Shown here in pieces: positions 14,345-23,997 of a stretch of DNA of 64,000 nt. Numbering within the stretch: position 1 is the first letter of the stretch; every line of letters starts with the position of its first letter. Made by a program: the position numbers and the translations under genes. Source of the DNA: Lachnospiraceae bacterium (GTDB lineage Bacteria > Bacillota > Clostridia > Lachnospirales > Lachnospiraceae); the NCBI GenBank assembly GCA_015057425.1, contig SVEL01000013.1:1-64000 (forward strand). Direction: 5' to 3'. A model generated the notes under the pieces. The model did not search any database and was not told where the DNA came from. It saw nothing but the letters and a program-made list of their open reading frames with translations.

Positions 14345-15187
14345 CTACAATTTATACTTTATGTATATAATATCACTATCATAATATAAATCTGCTGAAT
14401 AATATTGATAATATACTATTCTTTCATTTGTCCACCTACCAGAAGTTAATGAAGAGTAATTATATCGCATTACTGCTCCACCACCAGGCTTATGCTGCCA
14501 TGTTCCAGTTGACATCATACGCATAAAATGAAAATCATCCTCACATTTTCTTACTGCTATAACATTATATCCACTTTGATAGCTCGGTAAAGCAGAACCA
14601 TATGTTATTTCTGTATATCCAAGTGCTTGCAAATCGTATGCAACAAATGATGCTAATCTATCAATCGTCATAGTTTGTAAATCTGACTGAAGAAATGTAA
14701 TTCCATCTTGTGCCCCAGGATTAATCCTGCCAAGAGACTGTCTCCCCAACGCATACGCATAGCAATTATACGTCGCATCCGTTGGAATCCATTCCACTAA
14801 AAACGTACTATAAATCAGTGGATATGAACTTCTCAAACCTTTTTCACAATTCAATATAGAGTTAACTTGAATATTTTCATACTCTAAAACAATTTCTCGA
14901 ACTGCTAACGCAAAATCATTTGCATCTGTATAATTAAACCATACTTCACATTCGGGATGACTTACGACGTTGGAAACGATTTTTTTCACAAACTCTTCCA
15001 AATTTTTATAATCCTTATATCCCTCTGGAATTTCAAGACCATTTGCAAGCAATGTATTGAAACATTCTTCACTTGACATATTAACTAAACTAACCCTTTT
15101 TTCATCAGTAGCATTTGCAATTACAGCGTTAGATACAACAAAAACAGCAACTAAAAGTAAACTAAATAATTTTTTAATCCTATTCAT
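14345..15187 (-). CDS. Secreted protein: shared ~75-residue domain plus NCYAYALG / DFHFMR domain
   Basis: After a signal peptide (LLLVAVFVVSNAVIANA) comes one copy of the domain found twice in the gene at 13503 (NMSSEECFNTLLANGLEIPEGY to YENIQ). The C-terminal 150 residues contain TYNCYAYALGR, then DLQALGYTEI, then DDFHFMRM and TWQHKPGGG. A Cys after Asn in a helix-like segment plus a later His in a strand suggests a papain-like Cys-His enzyme fold, but no catalysis is demonstrated. AGGAGG gives a clear start. Partner of the next gene in an apparent two-gene operon. Confidence 0.65.
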   Translation of the reverse strand: MNRIKKLFSLLLVAVFVVSNAVIANATDEKRVSLVNMSSEECFNTLLANGLEIPEGYKDYKNLEEFVKKIVSNVVSHPECEVWFNYTDANDFALAVREIVLEYENIQVNSILNCEKGLRSSYPLIYSTFLVEWIPTDATYNCYAYALGRQSLGRINPGAQDGITFLQSDLQTMTIDRLASFVAYDLQALGYTEITYGSALPSYQSGYNVIAVRKCEDDFHFMRMMSTGTWQHKPGGGAVMRYNYSSLTSGRWTNERIVYYQYYSADLYYDSDIIYIKYKL

Positions 15188-15344
15188 ATTTTACCTCCTA
15201 AAAAAATAAATATACCAGTTTCCGTTATTTTTTCTGTTTTTCCAATATCCCCTTTCAAATAAAAAACACTTGTCACGTACTCTACTACAATCTCATTATA
15301 TGCATACTATTTTTACTTGTCAATCACTATGATTATCTTTAATC

Positions 15345-15381
15345 AAAAAACAGCCCGTCCTGCTATTAACACAACGGACTA
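15345..15381 (-). terminator. Terminator after the small CotH gene
   Basis: AGTCCGT pairs with ACGGGCT (one G-U pair) and is followed by GTTTTTT on the minus strand, 20 nt past the stop at 15399. Confidence 0.5.
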
Positions 15382-15398
15382 CTCTAATTGAAATCCTT

Positions 15399-16529
15399 TT
15401 AGCCTAACATTTCCACATACCCTTTATACATTTCCATGTACTTTTCAAAGTTTAATAACTTGCTAATCAATGGGCGTTTCTTCGGTTCTACTCTGTAGAA
15501 AGGTTCTTCCACAGTTACTTCCTTACTCAAGCCGCCGTCATTGTCGTAGTTGCGGCCGGCACAGCTATAATCATCCTCTATATAATGAAACTTTCCGTCA
15601 CTGTACAAAAGATAGAAATTTTCTGCTTCAGGTCCCTGATATGTTCCGTAATTTCCCATTACAAAGTTCACTGCTGCTGCCTTAAGCACACTTTCCACAT
15701 CAAGTATGGCTTCTATATCTGTCTCTGTGCTTTCCGAAGAATTAAGCACTTCTATGAGTTTACCAAAAGTTGTTTCATCATAATCACCATACTCTATTTC
15801 ATAATTGGCAATGGAATCACTTTCAAGAAGTGTTGCACCTTTCTTATCAGCTTTGAGTAAAAATGCATTTTCATCATCAGTAATACGTTCTACAAAGCTG
15901 TCATTAAGTTCCTCAGTAGCAAAGTACTTAACTGCTTCTTCATTATTAACAGTAAGCAGACAGCTCGCATATAATGGAATAATTCCGCCAAGCTTAACTC
16001 TCGCATCAAATGATTTCTGCTGCCACTCTTTTGTATCATCCTTTGCCATATTATCAAGATTAATTCCGTCAAGTCCAAGCAATGTCTGTCCTTTTTCAAG
16101 TTTATTAAAATCAATCTTATAGCTGTAATCGTTGCTTCCGTTTTCGTAAACTGACTCAAGACTATTCTTACCTTTAATCTTTATGGCTGCATTTTCTACA
16201 ACATACCCGCCTATAGATACATTAATGCTATAGTAATTATCAGTAGACGGTGTTTCCCTTAAAAGAAACAAATCATCTTCCGTAATATTAATTACAATTG
16301 ACATCTGCTCATTAAAAAGACTTGTGTAATCCTTTGTTTCATCATTACCGGTTATTTTTTCCGTTGTCTGTTCAATTGTACCACCGGGATTTTTCTCACT
16401 GCCGCCTTTAATCGCCAATGCTATTATTATAATAACAACTAACCCGGCCGTTATAGCACTGATTAAACCTAATGTTTTGCTATTAAATTTATTACTTTTT
16501 CCGCTATGCTTTTTAACATTTTCTTTCAT
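15399..16529 (-). CDS. CotH-family protein, membrane anchored (short form)
   Basis: The 376-residue product has an N-terminal anchor (LISAITAGLVVIIIIALAI, about 24-42), a Thr-rich linker and a reduced CotH-like domain: SIVINITEDDLFLLRE, INVSIGGYVVENAAIKIKGKNS, NLDNMAKDD, then YIEDDYSCAGRNYDNDGG, which corresponds to the D-x-D acidic loop of CotH kinases. CotH proteins phosphorylate proteins in Bacillus spore coats and occur as secreted proteins in Clostridia. Key N-terminal ATP-binding residues are not obvious, so activity is uncertain. It lies 44 nt downstream of the large CotH gene. Confidence 0.7.
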   Translation of the reverse strand: MKENVKKHSGKSNKFNSKTLGLISAITAGLVVIIIIALAIKGGSEKNPGGTIEQTTEKITGNDETKDYTSLFNEQMSIVINITEDDLFLLRETPSTDNYYSINVSIGGYVVENAAIKIKGKNSLESVYENGSNDYSYKIDFNKLEKGQTLLGLDGINLDNMAKDDTKEWQQKSFDARVKLGGIIPLYASCLLTVNNEEAVKYFATEELNDSFVERITDDENAFLLKADKKGATLLESDSIANYEIEYGDYDETTFGKLIEVLNSSESTETDIEAILDVESVLKAAAVNFVMGNYGTYQGPEAENFYLLYSDGKFHYIEDDYSCAGRNYDNDGGLSKEVTVEEPFYRVEPKKRPLISKLLNFEKYMEMYKGYVEMLG

Positions 16530-16573
16530 GTCATCTAATCTCTTCGAATTCTAATATTTTTATAACTCTCGTG

Positions 16574-19500
16574 CTAATCAAACACATAATAATTTGAATG
16601 TATAAGATTATAGTTACCCGGCTTACTGTACTTTGTATTGACGATATACTGTAACTCGTCATCCATCGCTTTAACCTCTACAATATTACTTCCGTCCTTT
16701 GTAAGTTGCTCTGCCGACACTGTTATGGTCGCTTTTCCATCTGCCACTTCGGCACTTACAAGATATGTTCCGTTTACCTGGAAAGCAATATTCTTTACCT
16801 TTTCATTTGATGCTATTGCGGTGATTGTAACATCTCCGTTACTTTCATTAACTACACTTTCTACACTTAAATAATCAGAAGTTCTGTAATACCCCAACGA
16901 CTTAACCATAGTATCAAAATCAGTAAACTGCTCATCAAGCCAAGGAATTCTTTTATCAAGATAATCTTCTAAATCTTCCATGGCAGAAAGATAATCATCA
17001 TATACTATTATACCTCTCCAGCGTTTATCGTTGGCAACTGCCGGTCCTGTGAACTTATCGTACTTTTCTTTAAGATAACCATCTTCTGCAATTATATATG
17101 CAATAGATGTTTCTCTGACTTCCTTATATTTTTCATAAGCTTTTAAAAGGAAATACGGGTCTCTTATAAGCATTCTGTTCCATGACACATACTGATAAAA
17201 CTTTTCATACGTAAAACCATCATGTGTTGTCTGCCATCTGGATGTATGTCTTGAATATCCCGATGTAGACCTGTTTCCCATAGACCAGTCGTAATCCCAA
17301 AATGGTCCTATGGTTGCCTTCTCACCTACATCCTTATGATAATAAAAGCTGTTTTTCATAGAGTCAAAGTTTAATGTAAATTCGCATACAAGGAAATTCT
17401 GCACAAGGGAATCCATATCAAACATTTCACTGTAATGCTTTCCGTTATTTACATCATCCGTATATTCAGTCTCTCCATATATTACACTATTCCACTTTCC
17501 ACCGTTAGATGAACCCTCACTTACAACTTTATAATGCACATCATCATTATTAAAGAAGAAATCGTCACTGTGAAGTGCATACTCAAATGACTGGTTAAAT
17601 TTAATCGCATACTGATATAAAGATGACTCCTTAAATGAATTTAATGCTGTCACTTCATCCGTATCAGGCTTATCTATATATAAAGGCAAATTATATGCTG
17701 TATATAATGTAGCAAGTTCATCTGCTTTTTTTCTTGAATAAAAGTCCATACATACAAGATATCCGCCATCCGGATTGTTCATATCTATGCCATAATCACT
17801 AAACTTGTATGTTTTACCGTCGTATGTCACATTACCGGAATCAATGTATGAATAATCCTCTTCCATTATACTTTCAAGGTCATTTACAAATTCATCTTCA
17901 AAATGAGCTGAAAGCTGACCCTTTTTTACAAGCTTATCTGCAATGATTTTCGATGCTTCCTCAGCAAATTCATCATAATCAAATATTTCCGTACGGCCTT
18001 CACCAATTCTCACGCTTTCGCCGAGCTGGTAAATTCCCTCGTATTCTCCGTTAAAAATGAGTATTACATCTTCCGAATACATTCTCTCCTCAGCACCTAA
18101 GCCTTCTGTAAATGTATATACCAGTTCATTTCTGATAAATGTGTGGTCTAAAACATTGCAAATAAGTACCCAATGTTTATTTTCATATCCGGATACACCA
18201 TATAAATCAGCTTTATCTTCCAACTTAAGTTTGAAAGGAAGCTTTTTGTAATGAGAAGAAGAATTACCTCTCTTCTTTAACTGCATATTGCCTTCATATA
18301 AATCGTATGATGCAAATTCTTCCGAGCTTCCGCACAGCTTAATTGTTCCGTTAACATACCTTCTCGGAACATCACTAAATTCCTTATCAGAAGTTACATA
18401 CACTACCGGCAAAGTACTTACATAAATGTATAATGTATCCGTGTCATTGACAGTTACATATATAAATGATTCAAGATCATCTTCAGTCACCATATATGTA
18501 CCTGTTGTGTCATCAGTTATGTTCTTTGTCTTTCCTGTCTTTTTATTGACTATTTTCCAATTGTAAATTGAGCCCGAGTCTGCATTTAACACCTTAAGTT
18601 CCTGACCGGGACATATATACTGAGAATTAAAGCAAATATTGTCTTTTTCTCCTACAACTAAGGATATTTCCTTACTTACATTACCGACTGTACAGGTAAT
18701 TGTAACCTTCTTACCATATGCCTTGTCAGTCGTTACTGTTACTTTTCCTGTACTTTCATCTATCTTTACTATATCTGAGGAACTTGTCCATTTAATCTTC
18801 TGACCTTTGTACTGTGTTGCCACGGAAAAATCTGCACTCACCTTATCAACAAGAAGATTTCTGACTGCCTGTATATAGATTCTGTCTTTTATATCATCAT
18901 ACAAGCTTTCCGATACAATACTAAGAGTCGGATATATTCCGTTTTCTTTATGCCATTTATCAGAAAGTGCAACCTTATCTGATGCAAGTACTACTGCCGG
19001 AAGAGGATATCCTGCTGCATTTGTGTACATATTATCTTCTTTAAGCTGATAACATCTGCTAAATGACTTTGCCATTCCGTTACCGTCATACTTAGGTGAT
19101 GTGGTAATTCCGTATCCTGCTTCTGTTTTATATTCCAATGTTCCTGTAACTACCACATTTTCTATATAACCAACAGCATCTTCATATACCACCCCAAGAA
19201 TACCTGATACTGCATTTTCACCCTTATAACCGTTGGCTTTAACAACACTGTTTACATATATATCATTGATCCCAATATATTTGTTAGTATCCATACTTTC
19301 AGAAAGAACTGTGGCACCTGTTATATTTCCTGCGCCATAAAGGATGCCTTTATTATTGCCACTAAGACTTATATCTGAAGAAATCACGGCAACATTTTCT
19401 ATAAGGGCACAATCTTTTACTACAGCAGTAACAAATCCTGCTGCCACGTTGTCATTTCCTTTATAGCTTATATCTCCTTTATAAATAACGAGATTTTTAA

Positions 19501-19891
19501 CTGTTGCCTTCTGTCTTGTTACCTGTGAACCGATGCAGCCAAATATACCAAAGCCCGTAAGCTTTTTATCACCTGCAGTACCGATATTCTTCTTATTTAT
19601 CTTTATATTCTTAATAGCATATCCGTTACCGTCCAATGTTCCGGTAAACGGTTCTTCTATAGTCCCTATAGGAATATAATCTATACCTTTCATATCTATA
19701 TCACATGAAAGAATATAGTTTCCGTCGAGTGGATATGCTTCATCTTTTCCTATTTTACTAAATTCTTCCGGACTGCTGATACTTATATCCTGTGCATAAG
19801 CATACTCAGTCATTATAAATGCTGCCAGCATTATAACTACACTCATTATTGCAATTTTCAAATATCCGGTTAATTTATCTTCGTAATGCAT
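16574..19891 (-). CDS. Large secreted CotH-family protein with beta-helix and Ig-like domains
   Basis: About 1,105 residues. Signal peptide (IAIMSVVIMLAAFIMTEYAYA), then a GLUG-like repeat region from FTGTLDGNGYAIKNIKI onward, an atrophied bacterial Ig-like domain (IKWTSSSDIVKI, STGKVTVTTD), then the CotH domain with MQLKKRGNSS, HWVLICNVLDHTFIRNE, FNGEYEGIYQLGE and the diagnostic IGPFWDYDWSMGNRS. A second Ig-like region ends the protein. GGAG eight bases before the ATG at 19891 is preferred over the ATG at 19930, which overlaps sigH. No sorting signal or C-terminal anchor is present, so release or non-covalent surface binding is likely. Confidence 0.8.
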   Translation of the reverse strand: MHYEDKLTGYLKIAIMSVVIMLAAFIMTEYAYAQDISISSPEEFSKIGKDEAYPLDGNYILSCDIDMKGIDYIPIGTIEEPFTGTLDGNGYAIKNIKINKKNIGTAGDKKLTGFGIFGCIGSQVTRQKATVKNLVIYKGDISYKGNDNVAAGFVTAVVKDCALIENVAVISSDISLSGNNKGILYGAGNITGATVLSESMDTNKYIGINDIYVNSVVKANGYKGENAVSGILGVVYEDAVGYIENVVVTGTLEYKTEAGYGITTSPKYDGNGMAKSFSRCYQLKEDNMYTNAAGYPLPAVVLASDKVALSDKWHKENGIYPTLSIVSESLYDDIKDRIYIQAVRNLLVDKVSADFSVATQYKGQKIKWTSSSDIVKIDESTGKVTVTTDKAYGKKVTITCTVGNVSKEISLVVGEKDNICFNSQYICPGQELKVLNADSGSIYNWKIVNKKTGKTKNITDDTTGTYMVTEDDLESFIYVTVNDTDTLYIYVSTLPVVYVTSDKEFSDVPRRYVNGTIKLCGSSEEFASYDLYEGNMQLKKRGNSSSHYKKLPFKLKLEDKADLYGVSGYENKHWVLICNVLDHTFIRNELVYTFTEGLGAEERMYSEDVILIFNGEYEGIYQLGESVRIGEGRTEIFDYDEFAEEASKIIADKLVKKGQLSAHFEDEFVNDLESIMEEDYSYIDSGNVTYDGKTYKFSDYGIDMNNPDGGYLVCMDFYSRKKADELATLYTAYNLPLYIDKPDTDEVTALNSFKESSLYQYAIKFNQSFEYALHSDDFFFNNDDVHYKVVSEGSSNGGKWNSVIYGETEYTDDVNNGKHYSEMFDMDSLVQNFLVCEFTLNFDSMKNSFYYHKDVGEKATIGPFWDYDWSMGNRSTSGYSRHTSRWQTTHDGFTYEKFYQYVSWNRMLIRDPYFLLKAYEKYKEVRETSIAYIIAEDGYLKEKYDKFTGPAVANDKRWRGIIVYDDYLSAMEDLEDYLDKRIPWLDEQFTDFDTMVKSLGYYRTSDYLSVESVVNESNGDVTITAIASNEKVKNIAFQVNGTYLVSAEVADGKATITVSAEQLTKDGSNIVEVKAMDDELQYIVNTKYSKPGNYNLIHSNYYVFD

Positions 19892-19922
19892 ATATATCTC
19901 CATTTCAGTGCATCGGACACTG

Positions 19923-20543
19923 TTATACATCTGTCCTGTTTACATCTTTTACTTTCGCTTTAATTCTTTGCAGGGCATTATCTATAGACTTAGGCGTCTT
20001 TGCCATTGACTCTGCTATCTCATGATAATTCATACCTTCTACGTACAACCTGAGAACTTCCTTTTCAAAAGAACTTAAGCTTTCATTTATTTTCTTAAAC
20101 AAACGATTTTTCTGTTCTCTTTCAATAAGAATATCTTCCGGATTGTTTGATGAACCTACATATGTCTTATCTATGTCAATTTTTTCAGTTTCTTCTGTTG
20201 TATCTCCGTTATAACTAAAGGGAATATAACTGTTTAGCGGTGAGTTATTCTTTCTATTAGACTTTCTTATGGCATCATACATCTGTCTGTCTATACACAT
20301 ATTGACAAATGTTTTAAAGGATGCTTCCTTTGCAGCGTCATAATCTCTTATTGCTTTAAAAACACCTATCATCCCTTCCTGCACAAGGTCATCATTATCT
20401 CCGTCAAGCAAAAACAACACACGGGCCTTGCTTTTAACAAGACCCTTGTATTTTTCAATAAGAAAATCCGTAACCTCTTTTTCACCGGCTCTGGCCAAAT
20501 CTATTAACTTTTCATCTGCCATATGTTCGTAACTTACTTTCAT
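19923..20543 (-). CDS. sigH: RNA polymerase sigma factor, SigH (Spo0H) type
   Basis: The product has sigma-70 region 2 (FLIEKYKGLVKSKARVLFL, DDLVQEGMIGVFKAIRDYD, FKTFVNMCIDRQMYDAIR) and region 4 (LSSFEKEVLRLYVEGMNYHEIAE, KTPKSIDNALQRIKAKV). The DLVQEGMIGVFKAIRDYD block and the position after rlmB are those of sigH, which drives early stationary-phase and sporulation genes. The ATG at 20543 has GGAG at the right distance; the in-frame ATG at 20555 contains that GGAG and is rejected. Regulation by the upstream T-box through readthrough is possible because the genes from cysE onward are closely spaced. Confidence 0.9.
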   Translation of the reverse strand: MKVSYEHMADEKLIDLARAGEKEVTDFLIEKYKGLVKSKARVLFLLDGDNDDLVQEGMIGVFKAIRDYDAAKEASFKTFVNMCIDRQMYDAIRKSNRKNNSPLNSYIPFSYNGDTTEETEKIDIDKTYVGSSNNPEDILIEREQKNRLFKKINESLSSFEKEVLRLYVEGMNYHEIAESMAKTPKSIDNALQRIKAKVKDVNRTDV

Positions 20544-20568
20544 AGAGGTCTCCATTAATCAAATAAAT

Positions 20569-21309
20569 TTAATTCATTCTCTGTCTTACGATTTCGTAAG
20601 CAAGTACACCTGTTGCAACTGATGCATTTAATGAATCAATATCACCTTTCATAGGTATTGATGCTATAAAATCACATTTTTCTTTAACAAGTCTGCTTAC
20701 GCCTTCACCTTCATTGCCTATAACAAGACCAATTGGTCCTTTCAGGTCAAGGTTGTACATTGTTTCACCGCCCATATCGGCACATACAAACCAAAGTCCT
20801 TCTTTCTTTAAATCCTCTATAGTATTTGATATATTTGTAACCTTAGCCACAGGAGTATAATTAATAGCACCGGCGCTTGTTCTGGCTACTGTTGCAGTAA
20901 GACCTGCTGCCCTTCTCTTTGGAATAATAACTCCGTGAGCTCCGGCAAGATTTGCAGTTCTTATAATCGCACCTAAATTGTGTGGGTCTTCAATATTGTC
21001 AAGAATAATAACAAACGGCGGTTCGCCCTTTTCCCTTGCTGCATTTAAAATATCACCGACTTCCGCATATTCATATGCAGCTGCATAAGCTATTACACCC
21101 TGATGAGTACCTGACTTTGACATCTGGTCAAGTCTTTCCTTAGCAACATAATTTATGATTGTATCATTTTTTCTTGCCTCACGAACTATACTGTTTACAG
21201 GACCATCATGACATCCGTCAAGCACAAACAACTTATCAATGGTCTTTCCTGCTCTGTAAGCCTCCATTATGGCATTTCTGCCTTCTATTGTGTATTCTTC
21301 GTATCTCAT
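20569..21309 (-). CDS. rlmB: 23S rRNA (guanosine-2'-O-)-methyltransferase, TrmH/SpoU family
   Basis: The 246-residue product has an N-terminal substrate-binding domain (IEGRNAIMEAYRAGKTIDKLFV) and a SPOUT methyltransferase domain with the three usual motifs: ILDNIEDPHNLGAIIRTANLAG, VIGNEGEGVSRLV and SLNASVATGVLAYE. RlmB methylates a conserved guanosine in the large-subunit rRNA. The place between mrnC and sigH is conserved across Firmicutes. GGAG six bases before ATG supports the start. It lies 36 nt after mrnC. Confidence 0.93.
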   Translation of the reverse strand: MRYEEYTIEGRNAIMEAYRAGKTIDKLFVLDGCHDGPVNSIVREARKNDTIINYVAKERLDQMSKSGTHQGVIAYAAAYEYAEVGDILNAAREKGEPPFVIILDNIEDPHNLGAIIRTANLAGAHGVIIPKRRAAGLTATVARTSAGAINYTPVAKVTNISNTIEDLKKEGLWFVCADMGGETMYNLDLKGPIGLVIGNEGEGVSRLVKEKCDFIASIPMKGDIDSLNASVATGVLAYEIVRQRMN

Positions 21310-21345
21310 CTGATTCTCCGTTCTAAAGTAATTACTTACTTTCTG

Positions 21346-21789
21346 TTAAGACTTTTCGTCTTCTATTATGTCTAAGCTTCTTTTTACAAGCTGACTGAGT
21401 CTTTCTGTTTCACCATTAAGATAAAGATATCCCAAAAGTGCTTCAAAGCCCGTAGCTGTACGATAATCACTTATACTTGCATGTTTTGCACTTGTATATG
21501 ACTTTGCATTTCTTCCGCGTCTGTAAACTGCCTGTTCTTCTTCTGACAGCTCATCTATAAGAATTCTTATTATCTTAGCCTGAGTTTCTGCCTTTACAAG
21601 AGCCGCACTTTTTTGGTGCATTTTGTTGACCTGAGTATTACCCTTTGTAGCAACTACAGTCCTGACAAAAAGTTCATATACTACATCTCCTATATATGCA
21701 AGAACTAATGGTGAATAAGTATTTGCATCCTTAACATCCAATTCTAACTGTTCTGCAATTGTGCCAAATATGTCTACGCTCTTTTCCAT
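21346..21789 (-). CDS. mrnC: Mini-ribonuclease 3
   Basis: This 147-residue protein is an RNase III catalytic domain without the double-stranded RNA-binding domain, as expected for Mini-III, which matures 23S rRNA in Bacillus. It has NTYSPLVLAYIGDVVYELFVRT containing the acidic active-site residues, KAETQAKIIRILIDELSEEE, the RGRNAKSYTSAKHASISDYR basic segment and TGFEALLGYLYLNGE. Its first 16 bases overlap the end of cysS, so translation is coupled. Confidence 0.93.
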   Translation of the reverse strand: MEKSVDIFGTIAEQLELDVKDANTYSPLVLAYIGDVVYELFVRTVVATKGNTQVNKMHQKSAALVKAETQAKIIRILIDELSEEEQAVYRRGRNAKSYTSAKHASISDYRTATGFEALLGYLYLNGETERLSQLVKRSLDIIEDEKS

Positions 21790-23198
21790 TTTACGCCTTC
21801 TCTTGTATCTTCGATGATAATTCCTTTTTCTAAAAGCTCTGCTCTGATTGCGTCAGCCTTAGCAAAATCCTTCTGTTTCTTTGCTTCTTTTCTTTCTTCT
21901 ATCTTTGCAAGAACATATTCCTTAAGTTCATCATCTACATCTGCATTCTCATCCTTTTTACTGTCAGCTGCAGCAGCAAAACCCAGTGAAAGAACTTCAT
22001 CAAAGCTCTTTATAAGCTCTAACTTAGTCTTATCATTAATATCTGATTTCATCATATCATAGATTACTGTAATAGCAGAAGAGGTGTTTAAGTCATTGCA
22101 TAAAGCTTCCATAAATTTCTCTTTATACTGCTCAAATGCGTCTTTATCCACTTCACCGTCGTTTTTAAGCTCGGCAATCTTCTTAATCAACTTTTCATAA
22201 GCTGACTTAACATTATCCATTACATCATATGAAAATTCTAATGGCTTACGATAATGTGACTGAAGACAGAACATTCTGTATACCAACGGATTGTAACCTT
22301 TTTCTTCAAGTAATGAAACTGTAAGGAATTCACCCTTTGACTTGCTCATCTTTCCTGATTTGTCATTAAGATGATGTACATGGAACCAGTAGTTGCACCA
22401 CTTATGTCCAAGGTATGCTTCACTCTGTGCTATTTCATTGGTGTGATGCGGGAATATATTGTCCACACCTCCGCAATGAATATCCATATATTCGCCAAGA
22501 TGTTTAATACTGATACCTGAACATTCTATATGCCAGCCCGGATATCCCACGCCCCATGGACTGTCCCATTTAAGTTCCTGATTATCAAACTTGGATTTTG
22601 TAAACCAAAGAACAAAATCACTTTTATTCTTCTTATTAGTATCTTCGTCTACGTCATCTCTTACGCCTACCATAAGTTCCTTTTCTGTCTGACTTGAAAA
22701 TACATAATAATCATTTAACTTAGATGTATCAAAATATACATTTTCCCCTGAAATATACGCATAACCTTTTTCAAGGAGCACCTCTATAAGATTAATAAAT
22801 TCACATATACAATTTGTAGCCGGTTCAACTACATCCGGACGCTTAATATTAAGCTTCTTGCAATCGCTAAAGAATGCATCTGTATAAAACTGTGCAATTT
22901 CCATAACAGTTTTATTTTCTCTCTTTGCACCTTTAAGCATCTTATCTTCACCTGTATCAGCATCACTTGAAAGATGTCCTACGTCGGTAATATTCATTAC
23001 TCTCTTTACATCGTATCCTACATAACGCAACGTCTTTTCTAAGATATCTTCCATAATATAACTTCTCAAGTTTCCGATATGTGCAAAATGATATACAGTA
23101 GGACCACATGTATACATTCCCACCTTACCATCTTCATTCGGAATGAAATTTTCCACCTTTCTCGTAAGTGTATTGTACATTGTAAATTTGTTTTCCAT
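21774..23198 (-). CDS. cysS: Cysteinyl-tRNA synthetase
   Basis: The 474-residue class I synthetase carries the HIGH-type motif in TCGPTVYHFAHIGNLRS, the zinc-binding residues around CSGIS and HCGGVDNIFPHHTNE, and the KMSKS loop in DKSGKMSKSKGEFL. It ends with the usual anticodon-binding helix region (FAKADAIRAELLEKGIIIEDT). Length is normal. The gene follows cysE by 46 nt and is presumably controlled by the Cys T-box at 23998-24257, so it is induced when uncharged tRNA-Cys accumulates. Confidence 0.96.
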   Translation of the reverse strand: MENKFTMYNTLTRKVENFIPNEDGKVGMYTCGPTVYHFAHIGNLRSYIMEDILEKTLRYVGYDVKRVMNITDVGHLSSDADTGEDKMLKGAKRENKTVMEIAQFYTDAFFSDCKKLNIKRPDVVEPATNCICEFINLIEVLLEKGYAYISGENVYFDTSKLNDYYVFSSQTEKELMVGVRDDVDEDTNKKNKSDFVLWFTKSKFDNQELKWDSPWGVGYPGWHIECSGISIKHLGEYMDIHCGGVDNIFPHHTNEIAQSEAYLGHKWCNYWFHVHHLNDKSGKMSKSKGEFLTVSLLEEKGYNPLVYRMFCLQSHYRKPLEFSYDVMDNVKSAYEKLIKKIAELKNDGEVDKDAFEQYKEKFMEALCNDLNTSSAITVIYDMMKSDINDKTKLELIKSFDEVLSLGFAAAADSKKDENADVDDELKEYVLAKIEERKEAKKQKDFAKADAIRAELLEKGIIIEDTREGVKWKRA

Positions 23199-23244
23199 TT
23201 TTTCTTTCCTTCCTTTTCAAGTCAAATTATATAAACAACCTGAT

Positions 23245-23904
23245 TTACTTTATATCTTTAAGTTTTACTTCCATTGCTTCAATTTCTTTCTGAAGTTTTG
23301 TATTTTCTTCTTCAAGATGCTTGATATCTGCCATAATCGGATCCGGTAAATCGATTTGGTTCATATCGATTCTTGGTATCTTCTGATTATCTCTCTTAAC
23401 CACACGTCCCGGAACACCAACCACCGTTGAATTTGGCGGAACTTCTTTAAGCACAACACTTCCGGCACCTATCTTGGAGTTTTCTCCAATGGTAAATGAG
23501 CCAAGTACCTTAGCACCGACACTTATCATAACATTATCTTCTATAGTAGGATGTCTCTTTCCCTGTTCTTTACCTGTACCACCGAGAGTCACTCCCTGAT
23601 ATATGGTTACATTATCTCCGATAATGGTTGTCTCACCAATCACAACGCCATGACCATGGTCTATAAATAATCCTTTTCCTATTGTAGCTCCCGGATGAAT
23701 TTCTATACCGGTTTTTCTTGCCGCTCTCTGTGATACAAGTCTTGCTCTGAAATAATGTCCTTTCAAATAATGCTTATGCGCTTTTTTATAAGCTCTTAAT
23801 GCTCTAAAACTTGGGTATAACAACACTTCCCAGTCAGACTTAATAGCCGGGTCACGTTCTCTTATAACCTTTGCTTCTTCTTTCCAATCTTTAAAAAATC
23901 CCAT
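23245..23904 (-). CDS. cysE: Serine O-acetyltransferase
   Basis: CysE makes O-acetylserine for cysteine synthesis. From the ATG at 23904 (GGAGAAAAT just upstream) the 219-residue product reads MGFFKDWKEEAKVIRERDPA, followed by a left-handed beta helix with IHPGATIGKGLFIDHGHGVVIGE, GVTLGGTGKEQGKRHP and VGAKVLGSFTIGENSKIGAGSVVL. A C-terminal coiled coil (HLEEENTKLQKEIEAME) replaces the usual short tail. The in-frame ATG at 23949 lies without a ribosome site and is rejected. First gene behind the Cys T-box. Confidence 0.94.
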   Translation of the reverse strand: MGFFKDWKEEAKVIRERDPAIKSDWEVLLYPSFRALRAYKKAHKHYLKGHYFRARLVSQRAARKTGIEIHPGATIGKGLFIDHGHGVVIGETTIIGDNVTIYQGVTLGGTGKEQGKRHPTIEDNVMISVGAKVLGSFTIGENSKIGAGSVVLKEVPPNSTVVGVPGRVVKRDNQKIPRIDMNQIDLPDPIMADIKHLEEENTKLQKEIEAMEVKLKDIK

Positions 23905-23997
23905 ATTTTCTCCATTCCGAAACAACTTTATCGCGAAGGAAATCCACAATACGCATCCTTAGCGGAGCGCTTTTTATGAGTTAGGAATTTCCTATCA

